A stretch of 64,000 bases of DNA from Leptolyngbya sp. SIO1E4. Its GTDB lineage: Bacteria; Cyanobacteriota; Cyanobacteriia; Phormidesmidales; Phormidesmidaceae. The translations under genes were made by a program, and so were the position numbers. The notes beneath the pieces are model-generated. The model saw only the letters and a program-made list of their open reading frames with translations, did no database searches and was not told the origin of the DNA. Positions 43,499 through 51,837 of the stretch are shown in pieces (position 1 is the first letter of the stretch; every line of letters starts with the position of its first letter). The stretch spans positions 492,230-556,229 of the forward strand of contig JAAHFU020000005.1 of NCBI GenBank assembly GCA_010672825.2. Reading direction: 5' to 3'.

Positions 43499-45373
43499 AT
43501 GCTGATTTCTGAAATTCTCAAGAGTTTGCCCGCCACCTTGGAATGGATGGTGCTGTTTGACCTGCACACCATGAGTCAGATTGCGGAACCAGCGATTGTT
43601 CGGGCGATGTACCATCTACCCCTCGAACTTGATATCGCTCCGTACAGCCATGTAGTGCTGACCAGTATCGGGCGGTTTTTGGCAGAAGAGCAGGGAACAG
43701 CCGTGGTGATGGCAGATTCGGGACAGCGGTTACCCAAACCCCAGGCAGACGCCTGCCTGGCCCAACGATTTGCCGAGCAGCTAGCGCTGTTTCCTATCGA
43801 TGTTGCCGATTGTGTGGGCCTGGGCGAGACGGAGCCTTACAACCCAGTGTTACTGCATATTGTGGTTAAGGATGGTGTCGGGCAAGCTCAAGCGATATTT
43901 GATCAGGCTCCCTCCACCCAGCATTACGAACTGCTACAGGCAGTCGGGGTTAAGTTTTTGGGGGGAATTCAACAAGGAAACCATTATCTAGCGAAGTTCC
44001 AAAATCGATTGCCGGTTCACATCCACGCTGGCATTTTGTCCCACTTCAGCCGTACAGCACATTGCAATCTTTTCTTCTTACAGCATGGTCATATCGATTC
44101 CCCCCTGGAAATGGGGTTATTGCAAGCCGCTCAGGGACGATTGCAATGGGGGCATAAACGCAGTGCAACTGCTCTAGCGACGTTAGCGCAATCCGCCTGT
44201 CAGCAGGTGATGCCGATGCTCTGTCAACCGCCTTTACCCGATCGCCCATTTTTATACGGTGATCTAGTACCGCTGGGGTTTGTGCTGCGAGGGCTGAAGG
44301 TCGCTCTCAGCGTTACGATCAAGTCAACCGCACCAGAGCCCGCGATCGCTGAAGCAGCCACAACTCTGCAGTCTTATCTTTTAAGTCAGCAGCAAGAGCA
44401 TCTCTGGGCCTTTCACCAGGGGCGATTGCTAACGGCGACAGACTCAGCGCTGGTCATGCAAGGCATGGGGGCAGATGAAATGACGCCATCGCTGGAGGCG
44501 CTAGAAGCCTTCGCCGCAGAAGCAGGAGGCTATGTTCCCCAACTTTGGGCTTCAGAACGACAGGGCAAACACATGGCCATCGACAACAGTTGTTGTCATT
44601 GGTGCCAATCTGACTACGCCACCACGGCCCTGATCAGTGCTCTCCGGCAGCAGACGAGACAATCGCCAGAATCCCTCCGAGAATATTTCGCCAAAGGCAT
44701 AGAGCATCGCAGCGGTCTGTATTTTGCCAACCCTTACCTGGTGGATTGGGTAACGGCCCAGGCCATTCAAATGGACCCTGAGGCGGAATCTCTGAGGCAG
44801 CAACTCTGGATCGAAGTCCGGGCCAGCATGAATGCAGATTATTCCTTCGGACAATATGATGTGGCTTTTTCCACAGCGTTGGCCATCGCCACGCTGCAAC
44901 TGTTGGGTGATCGTAGTCGGACTGTACTGGCAGCCCAACTGCGACTACTAGCCTTTATCGAGCGCGATGGTCGTTGGCCTCTAGCGACACCGTTTTATTC
45001 CAGTCTGCGATTGGATGGGGAGGAATCTCAGAGCAAACTGGTGCAGCAGAGTCTAATGAACTCCTTTGCCCCGAATCCAATTCCAGGACAGCCCTCTCAA
45101 AGTCAGATACGCTCTATCGAGGTTGATGGAGAAATCCAATACCACGGCATTTCTCTGTATCTTGATATCCACCGGATGATATCCACCACAATGGCAACTA
45201 TGGCTCTAGCAGAACCGTGCTTGGGTGAGTCTAAGCCTCCCTACGATGTCGATTCTGCAACACAATCTACAGTTCATCCACGCTATCAGAGCCGCACTCA
45301 TTGTGACTACATTGCCAAATTTGCCTTACCTCCATACCTGCAACGAGACTCAGGATTGGTTAACCAAGCTTAA
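43499..45373 (+). CDS. unknown protein with prenyltransferase/terpene-cyclase-like helical repeats
   Basis: 624 residues, 166 bp after the oxygenase gene and probably in the same operon. The N-terminal 300 residues are unfamiliar (DLHTMSQIAEPAIVRAMYHL, then HIHAGILSHFSRTAHCNLFF). The C-terminal part has alpha-helical repeats reminiscent of alpha/alpha toroid proteins (YDVAFSTALAIATLQLLGDRS, then FIERDGRWPLATPFY, like a QW-type motif), without a clear catalytic Asp-rich motif. A Cys/His-rich loop DNSCCHWCQSD sits at about 362-372. It could be a scaffold or a peptide-acting enzyme. I cannot assign a function. Confidence 0.55.
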   Translation: MLISEILKSLPATLEWMVLFDLHTMSQIAEPAIVRAMYHLPLELDIAPYSHVVLTSIGRFLAEEQGTAVVMADSGQRLPKPQADACLAQRFAEQLALFPIDVADCVGLGETEPYNPVLLHIVVKDGVGQAQAIFDQAPSTQHYELLQAVGVKFLGGIQQGNHYLAKFQNRLPVHIHAGILSHFSRTAHCNLFFLQHGHIDSPLEMGLLQAAQGRLQWGHKRSATALATLAQSACQQVMPMLCQPPLPDRPFLYGDLVPLGFVLRGLKVALSVTIKSTAPEPAIAEAATTLQSYLLSQQQEHLWAFHQGRLLTATDSALVMQGMGADEMTPSLEALEAFAAEAGGYVPQLWASERQGKHMAIDNSCCHWCQSDYATTALISALRQQTRQSPESLREYFAKGIEHRSGLYFANPYLVDWVTAQAIQMDPEAESLRQQLWIEVRASMNADYSFGQYDVAFSTALAIATLQLLGDRSRTVLAAQLRLLAFIERDGRWPLATPFYSSLRLDGEESQSKLVQQSLMNSFAPNPIPGQPSQSQIRSIEVDGEIQYHGISLYLDIHRMISTTMATMALAEPCLGESKPPYDVDSATQSTVHPRYQSRTHCDYIAKFALPPYLQRDSGLVNQA

Positions 45374-45764
45374 GATCTGAGCTCTAAAAAGAACGTCAAT
45401 AAGCCCTATATATTCAATGGGTGCCAACAACACAGATTTCACAGGCAGCAGAACTATTGCCAGATCCGTTTTTTCCTCTTAAAAGAACGGATGAAGACTG
45501 TATATGAACTGCCTGAGAAATCAATCATGGACATATTTTCAATCAAAAGCTGAAGCTCACTTATTTACATATTTTGGTAGCTGCAATCTCTTGTTTTAAG
45601 ATTTTATTGCGCAATTAAAAGGGCTAATAGCTTAACTTTGGGCGTAGACATTACCGCACTCACGCCACCAAATTAGCTAAGGACTGGAATCATTTTGTCT
45701 CGTCGTTTACTTGGCAATAATGATATCCCTCAATCAATGCCTAGGAAGGTTATTCTCACTATTC

Positions 45765-45803
45765 GTGAGACGCCAGTCCAAGAATAATGAGACGCTCAGA
45801 CAA
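45765..45803 (+). promoter_or_regulatory. paired 17-bp operator upstream of kamA
   Basis: GTGAGACGCCAGTCCAA (45765-45781) and ATGAGACGCTCAGACAA (45787-45803), 22 bp apart as upstream of lanM and of the precursor. A TAGTTT/TATTAAT -10-like stretch lies about 22-30 bp later. The rest of 45374-46015 is AT-rich, with an imperfect CCGTT/AACGG hairpin near 45468-45493 and no convincing gene. Confidence 0.72.
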
Positions 45804-46015
45804 GTCAACCCTCCTCATCTTTGGTAGTTTATTAATGTGTGGTAGCGAGTTACGGCAGTTTTTCAACTAAGGTTTAGAACGGAGCCTTAAACACTAAAAA
45901 AAGAAAATACTAAGGCTCTATCGGATTAATTCTGTAGCCATAGCATAAGAATCTTGGCTGGTCGGAATAGTGTAATTTATAGCCCTTGAAGTTTGTGAAA
46001 ACCTAATTTGGAGAG

Positions 46016-47062
46016 ATGAGTAAAAGTACAGTTCGTAAAAGTCAAGATTTGCTTGATGCTGGGTTAATTTCCTCAGAGCAAGCTACAGCAGTTGATCAAG
46101 TTGCACAACAATTTTCCATGGCTGTGACTCAGGACGTGGTAGATTTACTCGACTTAAGCGAATCGAATGATCCTATCGCTCAGCAATTTATCCCTGACAC
46201 CAGGGAGTTGAACATTCTCCCAGAAGAGTTAGCCGACCCTATTGGCGATTTTCCCCATGCTCCAGTCAAGGGAATTGTCCATCGCTATCCGGATCGGGTG
46301 CTGCTCAAAACCATTCATGTATGTCCAGTTTATTGCCGATTCTGTTTTCGCAGAGAAGTTGTTGGCAATGATGGTGAAGGTCTCACACCTCAGGAGTTAG
46401 AGACAGCATTAGACTATATCCGCAACCATTCTGAAATTTGGGAGGTCATCCTAACAGGTGGCGACCCTTTGATTTTATCAAAAGCAAAGCTGCGCAACAT
46501 TATTCAGGCTCTTGAGCAAATTGATCATGTTGATGTTATTCGCATTCACACTCGGGTTCCTGTTGTTGACCCCAGTCGAATTGATGAAGAAGTCGCTCAA
46601 ATTCTTAAGGTGAGTAAGCCTGTTTATATAGCTATCCATACTAATCATTCTAAAGAATTTAGTGAAGCTGCCCGCAAAGCGATCGCAACCTTAGCAGATG
46701 CTGGTATTCCCTTGGTAAGCCAGACAGTTTTGCTCAAAGGAGTTAATGATGATCCTGAAACCTTGACTCAACTTTTTCGAACCATAGTGAAAAACCGTAT
46801 CAAACCCTATTACCTACATCATGGAGATCTTGCGAAGGGAACTAGTCATTTTCGAACCACCATTCAAGAGGGACAGGCATTAATGCGAACCTTGCGAGGC
46901 AGAATTTCGGGACTGTGCCAGCCTACCTATGTTCTCGATATTCCTGGAGGATACGGAAAAGTTCCCATTGGGCCGAATTATCTTCAGAAACAAGGGGGAG
47001 ATAACTACTATGTTGAAGATCCTAATTCTGAAGTACATCTTTACCCACCTAAAAACCAATAA
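46016..47062 (+). CDS. KamA-family radical SAM protein (lysine 2,3-aminomutase-like)
   Basis: 348 residues. The 4Fe-4S-binding CxxxCxxC is C103-PVY-C107-RF-C110 (VCPVYCRFCFRREV). The SAM-binding GGDP is in ILTGGDPLIL, and the PLP-lysine motif PGGYGK near residue 318 corresponds to PGGGGK of lysine 2,3-aminomutases. The fold and length agree with short KamA/EpmB-like enzymes, which move an amino group from C2 to C3 of lysine or another amino acid. Free beta-lysine production or a modification on a peptide are both possible. Start ATG 46016 after GGAGAG. First gene of the export operon, under the shared operator. Confidence 0.9.
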   Translation: MSKSTVRKSQDLLDAGLISSEQATAVDQVAQQFSMAVTQDVVDLLDLSESNDPIAQQFIPDTRELNILPEELADPIGDFPHAPVKGIVHRYPDRVLLKTIHVCPVYCRFCFRREVVGNDGEGLTPQELETALDYIRNHSEIWEVILTGGDPLILSKAKLRNIIQALEQIDHVDVIRIHTRVPVVDPSRIDEEVAQILKVSKPVYIAIHTNHSKEFSEAARKAIATLADAGIPLVSQTVLLKGVNDDPETLTQLFRTIVKNRIKPYYLHHGDLAKGTSHFRTTIQEGQALMRTLRGRISGLCQPTYVLDIPGGYGKVPIGPNYLQKQGGDNYYVEDPNSEVHLYPPKNQ

Positions 47063-47170
47063 AGTTCCAAGAAAAAACCAACATAGTACAAAAGCTTTTT
47101 GATGGCTGTTGGTGTAAGTATTGCATTTTCTCTGTTGGCATAAATATGTTCGTTTAGAGGGCTGAAATCA

Positions 47171-47932
47171 GTGTCAAAACTTGTGTCTATTCACTCCTAT
47201 CGAGGAGGGACAGGTAAATCTAACACAGCTGCTAACCTGGCAGCCACCTTAGTAAAGTATGGTAAGCGGGTTGCTGTCGTTGATACCGACATCCAGTCTC
47301 CTGGAATCCATGTCATATTCGGATTCCAAGAAGACCAGGTTTCGAACTCTTTAAATGATTACCTGTGGGGGCGACGCCCAATTAATGAAGTTGCCTATGA
47401 TGTCACAAATACGTTGGGAGCTCTGGCTCGTAGTGGTGGAAAATTATTATTAGTTCCGAGTAGTACCCGCACCGAAGACATTGCTCGAGTTTTGCGGGAA
47501 GGTTATGACATTGAACTTTTAGGTCAGGGTCTTCAGGATCTCATCAGTGAGTTCGATCTCGATTTTTTATTGGTTGATACTCACCCTGGCTTGAACGAAG
47601 AAACGTTGCTGTCAATTTCGGTCTCTGACATCCTATTTTTGATTTTACGACCTGATGCACAAGACTTTCAGGGCACGGCTGTCACAGTAGATGTGGCTAG
47701 GAAACTAAAGGTGCCAAACTTATCTATGGTAGTTAATAAAGCTCCCCAAATTCTCGATTTAGATGATCTTAAGTCGAAAGTAGAAAAGACCTATAAGGCT
47801 GATGTAGCTGGAATCTTTCCCCATTCTGATGAAATGATGCTACTTGGTAGTAAGGGTCTTTTTGTAGTTGACTATCCTAACAATCCAGTGAGTAAGACTT
47901 TTAATGAGATTGCTAATTATTGTCTAATCTGA
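47171..47932 (+). CDS. ParA/MinD-like P-loop ATPase
   Basis: 253 residues, GTG start. Deviant Walker A YRGGTGKSNTA (about 10-20), a switch segment VVDTDIQSPG, and DFLLVDTHPGLNEETLL as the Walker B region identify a MinD/ParA family ATPase. These ATPases pattern complexes on membranes or nucleoids. The gene is 108 bp downstream of kamA and 36 bp upstream of the DUF7005 gene, in the operon that encodes the exporter, so a role in positioning or assembling the export complex, rather than plasmid partition, is plausible. There is no ParB partner gene. Confidence 0.85.
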   Translation: MSKLVSIHSYRGGTGKSNTAANLAATLVKYGKRVAVVDTDIQSPGIHVIFGFQEDQVSNSLNDYLWGRRPINEVAYDVTNTLGALARSGGKLLLVPSSTRTEDIARVLREGYDIELLGQGLQDLISEFDLDFLLVDTHPGLNEETLLSISVSDILFLILRPDAQDFQGTAVTVDVARKLKVPNLSMVVNKAPQILDLDDLKSKVEKTYKADVAGIFPHSDEMMLLGSKGLFVVDYPNNPVSKTFNEIANYCLI

Positions 47933-47968
47933 TGTACCAAGAGGTGAGTCAGACTGGGATATAAGCTC

Positions 47969-49141
47969 ATGGATTCTTTAGTGATAAGAACTCAAGTGTT
48001 ACAAGCCCATGCTGCAGAACCAGCTGAAATAGAAGAGTTGCTAGATTACAATCGGAATCTGTTTAACCACGGTGGGAAATCAGTCGCTGCTTCTGCTTTT
48101 CCTTTAGCCGACGAGCTTCATGTGAAAGTCTGGAAAGAGTACATAGATTTAGCCCAAAAGAGGAATACCTTTGAAGTGCTAGCCGATGTTCTCATTCAGC
48201 TGAGATTTCCCATAGAGCAGGGCATCAGCACCCGCGAGGACTATCGACAAGCCACTCGAAAAGGTCATTTTCCGCCTCAATCTGCTCTGGGCTTGATGCT
48301 AGAAGCTCCTAATGAACTTGATATGTTCATTCACCCGACCTTAGCAGGTGCCATTCCAGTGGTAGTGCCCGGTAATCGTGAGGATTTTATCTCTTTGATA
48401 CGGGCACTCACTAAACGTAATGAGCCGGTAGATATTCCTGACTCTATGGGGGCATGCATTATTGGAGGCTATAACAATTGGCATCGGGTTAAGCGCTATC
48501 GTCAACAATGGGAATCACAACACTCTCATCCATATTCAGAACAAGATTGGTTAGAGGCATTTTCTCGTCTGGTTCCCCAAAAAGCGCTTTATCAAGATCG
48601 GTTTATTCTTCTGAGTCGTGGGGCCTATAGCAATGTGTCAGCCGCTCAGCTGGGGCTAGATGAGGATGAATGGTTGCGGCTTTCGTTAATTATCCGACGA
48701 GAGCATGAATGTACCCACTACTTTACACGGCGCTGCTTTCAGTCGATGCGCAACAACGTCCTAGACGAGCTGATCGCCGATTATTTTGGCATCCTGGCCG
48801 CAAATGGAGAGTACCGAGCAGACTGGTTTTTGCAATTTGTAGGGCTAGAGCATTTTCCAGCTTATCGGGACAGCGGGAGGCTGCATCTGTACTTAGGCAA
48901 TCCGCCTTTATCTGAGGGAGCTTTCCGGGTGTTAAAGTCTCTCGTAAAAAAGGCTGCGGAAAACTTAGAGCAGTTTGATAGCACCTACTTAGCACAATGC
49001 CGCACGCCTTCAGGGAAACTTGCCACCTTGTTGGCTTTGGTGTCCCTGACCATTGAGGAACTTGCCTCTGAATACAGTTTTACGCTACTGAAGAACGCAG
49101 TTGAGGCTCAGCAAAACCAGTTTGGCCTGGTCTTGTCTTAA
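47969..49141 (+). CDS. DUF7005-type protein with HExxH zinc-protease motif
   Basis: 390 residues resembling an uncharacterised cyanobacterial family (DUF7005) often encoded beside ParA-like and radical SAM genes. The middle carries H246-E247-C-T-H250 followed by D266-E267-L-I-A-D271, which is the spacing and pattern of a gluzincin metallopeptidase (HExxH with a downstream Glu). No signal peptide is present. In this operon it might process the peptide, a transporter component or a maturation partner. The proteolytic activity is inferred from motif only. An N-terminal helical part (about 1-90) precedes it. Confidence 0.6.
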   Translation: MDSLVIRTQVLQAHAAEPAEIEELLDYNRNLFNHGGKSVAASAFPLADELHVKVWKEYIDLAQKRNTFEVLADVLIQLRFPIEQGISTREDYRQATRKGHFPPQSALGLMLEAPNELDMFIHPTLAGAIPVVVPGNREDFISLIRALTKRNEPVDIPDSMGACIIGGYNNWHRVKRYRQQWESQHSHPYSEQDWLEAFSRLVPQKALYQDRFILLSRGAYSNVSAAQLGLDEDEWLRLSLIIRREHECTHYFTRRCFQSMRNNVLDELIADYFGILAANGEYRADWFLQFVGLEHFPAYRDSGRLHLYLGNPPLSEGAFRVLKSLVKKAAENLEQFDSTYLAQCRTPSGKLATLLALVSLTIEELASEYSFTLLKNAVEAQQNQFGLVLS

Positions 49142-49210
49142 CTTGAGCATTCATCAGGAGTTGCGCATTAATTTGGTATTTTCGTCCTCACCCTTTAACC
49201 CTTTGAATCA

Positions 49211-50323
49211 ATGGCAGACCTACTTCTCGAAGCCTTACATGATCAAGATATTGACTGGCTGGTGGCAGAAGGTCAACAGCAAACTTTGGATGAGAATGCT
49301 GTATTGGTGCAACAGGGTGAGGCTGTTGATGTTATTTACATTGTTTTGAGTGGCCAACTGATTTCTGCCGTTGTTGATGATAAAGGCAGCACTCTAGGAC
49401 AAGCATTTTCTGTTCTTTCTGGAAACGCTAATCTGGAGCACGTACTTTTTCCCTTAAAGGATGGTGATGTATTTGGGGGAATGGCCGTATTGAATAACTC
49501 TCGATCGCCCATGTTAGTAAGGGCTGAGGCTGATTCAACGGTACTGATTGTCCCCCAGAGTAAGTTAGAGCCAAAGCTGGCTAAAGATCTCGAATTTGCG
49601 TCTCGTTTTTATCGAGTCATGGCAACCTTGCAACTTAATCGCTATGAGTTTCTACTCGATAAATTCATTTATCGTCGCGGATTACAGTTATCCGTTATTC
49701 AAGATGGGCCGATTATTTTTGGAGAACTGTTTGACAGTGATGTTGATTGGATGATTAACCAAGGCTCAGTAGAACAATTACAACCTGAGGAGTGTTTAAT
49801 TCAATCAGGGCGACCAGCAGACACCTTTTATATTGTTTTGCAGGGCCTGCTCTCGACTTCGATAACTGGCGGTAAGTCAGTGTCACTGACTCAAATTTTT
49901 AGCCAATTTGTCTCCACAGGGCAATCAGAGGGGGAACTCGGGCGAGAAGTAGCCCGATCTTCGCGAGGGGAAGTCGTTGGAGAAACGACCCTGATCGACT
50001 CGCGTCTGTCAAAGTTCGCTGTTAGCGCGGTTGAGTCGACGATTGTGCTTGCTATCCCCCGACGAGAACTATCCATTAAGCTGCAGCAGGATCCGGGCAT
50101 GGCCACTCGATTTTATCGAGTATTGACCATCCTTCTATCAGAACGCCTGACCAGTCTCATCAACCGCCTCGGGTATAGCAAGGCTTCGTACCAGGTAGGT
50201 CAATCCCTCTCATTAGATGTCATTTACGAAGATGAATTAGACCTTGATCTGATTGATCATTTGGCCGTCGGAGGTGCCCGATTTGAGTGGATGTTGAAGC
50301 GTTTGAAGGTTGATCAGTCATGA
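49211..50323 (+). CDS. protein with two cyclic-nucleotide-binding-like domains
   Basis: 370 residues with two cNMP-binding-type beta-rolls (about 20-130 and 185-300): VLVQQGEAVDVIYIVLSGQL, and CLIQSGRPADTFYIVLQGLL, then GEVVGETTLIDSRLSKFAVSAVES. The second copy has the GEVVGETTL cassette but lacks the usual Arg of the phosphate-binding cassette, so real cNMP binding is uncertain. Both rolls are followed by a RFYRVM(A)T/RFYRVLTI helix, an internal duplication. Similar proteins accompany NHLM-type exporters. Its stop overlaps the next start (ATGA), so it is translationally coupled to the HlyD gene. Confidence 0.75.
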   Translation: MADLLLEALHDQDIDWLVAEGQQQTLDENAVLVQQGEAVDVIYIVLSGQLISAVVDDKGSTLGQAFSVLSGNANLEHVLFPLKDGDVFGGMAVLNNSRSPMLVRAEADSTVLIVPQSKLEPKLAKDLEFASRFYRVMATLQLNRYEFLLDKFIYRRGLQLSVIQDGPIIFGELFDSDVDWMINQGSVEQLQPEECLIQSGRPADTFYIVLQGLLSTSITGGKSVSLTQIFSQFVSTGQSEGELGREVARSSRGEVVGETTLIDSRLSKFAVSAVESTIVLAIPRRELSIKLQQDPGMATRFYRVLTILLSERLTSLINRLGYSKASYQVGQSLSLDVIYEDELDLDLIDHLAVGGARFEWMLKRLKVDQS

Positions 50324-51786
50324 CCCAACAATCCCCCAAAAAGGAGCAAGAGAAAGCAAAGAAAGAACTATTCCGGAAGGAGGCAATTGATCGTCTAGCC
50401 TCTCCTGAGCAGCTTGATCAACTGGTGAAGGTGGTAGACCCGAAAGCTTGGGTGCCACTGGTGGGTATAGGGCTGCTGATTGTAGTGGGTGGCCTGTGGA
50501 GCGTTTTGGGCCGACTACCGCTGAACGTCACTGGGCAGGGGGTGTTGGTTCGTCCTCGGCGAGTTGTGCAACTACAGGTGCCTGGCGGAGGGAGAGTCTT
50601 AACTTTAGACGTGCAGCCTGGCGATCCCGTCGAGGAAGGGCAGCTCATTGGCACCATTGACCAATCCGCTACCGAACAACAGTTAAGACAGGAGCGGGAG
50701 AAGCTAGCACGACTACAGGCCCAGGCGGATGAAAGTACAACCCTCGATGCTCGTCAGGTCGAACTGCAGAAGGCCGTGATTCAGCAGCAACGAGCAGCCC
50801 TACAGGCCAATCTTGAGACAACCCAATTACTGACCCCAGTGCTACGAGATGAGAGTTTGCAGTCGATTCGAGAAAACCGTCGCAGCCTTGACGTCAGACT
50901 AAAGCAGACCCAAGAACTGCTACCAACGCTACAGGAACGGGTAGAAAGTCGGCGACGGTTGCTGGCAGAGCAGGTGATTACTGGAGATGTGCTGCTGCAG
51001 GCAGAGCAAGAATACTTTAATAGCTTGGCCCAGGTAGCAGATCTGGAAGCGCAACGACGTCAGCTTGATGTGCAAGAGGCAGAAGCTCAGCGTCAGTATC
51101 TACAAAATTTGAATACGATTCGGGAAATTCAGGCTCAGCTCCAAGATCTAGCTTCTCAGGAGGCTAAGTTGAGTCAGCAACAACTGGAAACAGGCTTTAA
51201 CCGGGGGAACCAGATTGAGCAGGTGCGTGAACGGGTTGCCCAGCTGGAACTGGAGTTGGAAGACCAGGGGGCGATTACGAGTCCTTACACAGGGCGGGTG
51301 CTAGAGCTGGCAATTGTGACCGGTCAAGTGATTGAACCGGGTAAACAGTTGGCCTCTCTAGAGATTGAAGACGAAGACGAAGAATTAATCAACTTAGCTT
51401 ACTTTCCCGACCGGGACGGGAAACAAATCGAGCCGGGTATGGCGGCTCAGGTGACCCCCAGTATTGTCAAACGAGAACGCTACGGCGGGATTGTCGGAGA
51501 GGTCGAGTCAGCATCGCAATTTCCTTTAACCACCCAAGAGATTACCGCTGCGGTGGGCAATGCTGAATTGGCTCAAAACTTTACGCGTAATGGCCCGCCG
51601 GTACAGATATCGATTCAGCTAGAAGCCGAGGAAAGCAATGCGAGTGGGTATGCTTGGACGTCATCGCAAGGCCCAGACGAAGCAATCACCTCAGGTACAA
51701 CGACAGTGGTGCGGGTGCGGGTCGGGGAAATTGCCCCGATCGCATACATCATTCCGCTCTTCCGTTCTTGGACGGGGGTGTATTAA
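50320..51786 (+). CDS. NHLM-type HlyD family secretion adaptor
   Basis: 488 residues. One membrane helix (about 46-64, WVPLVGIGLLIVVGGLWSVLG), a biotinyl-lipoyl-like half motif (PGGGRVLTLDVQPGDPVEEGQLIGTID), a long coiled-coil hairpin (about 115-300, very Gln/Glu-rich) and a C-terminal barrel with GRVLELAIVTGQVIEPGKQLASLE. It would connect the inner-membrane ABC transporters to an outer-membrane channel. The start overlaps the preceding stop by 4 bases. The TolC-like gene at 60069-62030 is a candidate partner in the same neighbourhood. Confidence 0.9.
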   Translation: MTQQSPKKEQEKAKKELFRKEAIDRLASPEQLDQLVKVVDPKAWVPLVGIGLLIVVGGLWSVLGRLPLNVTGQGVLVRPRRVVQLQVPGGGRVLTLDVQPGDPVEEGQLIGTIDQSATEQQLRQEREKLARLQAQADESTTLDARQVELQKAVIQQQRAALQANLETTQLLTPVLRDESLQSIRENRRSLDVRLKQTQELLPTLQERVESRRRLLAEQVITGDVLLQAEQEYFNSLAQVADLEAQRRQLDVQEAEAQRQYLQNLNTIREIQAQLQDLASQEAKLSQQQLETGFNRGNQIEQVRERVAQLELELEDQGAITSPYTGRVLELAIVTGQVIEPGKQLASLEIEDEDEELINLAYFPDRDGKQIEPGMAAQVTPSIVKRERYGGIVGEVESASQFPLTTQEITAAVGNAELAQNFTRNGPPVQISIQLEAEESNASGYAWTSSQGPDEAITSGTTTVVRVRVGEIAPIAYIIPLFRSWTGVY

Positions 51787-51837
51787 TGCCTGCGATCGCA
51801 GTTAAGTCATCTTGCCGGATTGTTTAGGTGCTGTCCT

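Noticed and set aside
45504..45597. Short ORFs in the lanM-kamA gap as possible extra precursors
   Set aside because: They lack a Nif11-like leader, a GG cleavage site and a ribosome site.
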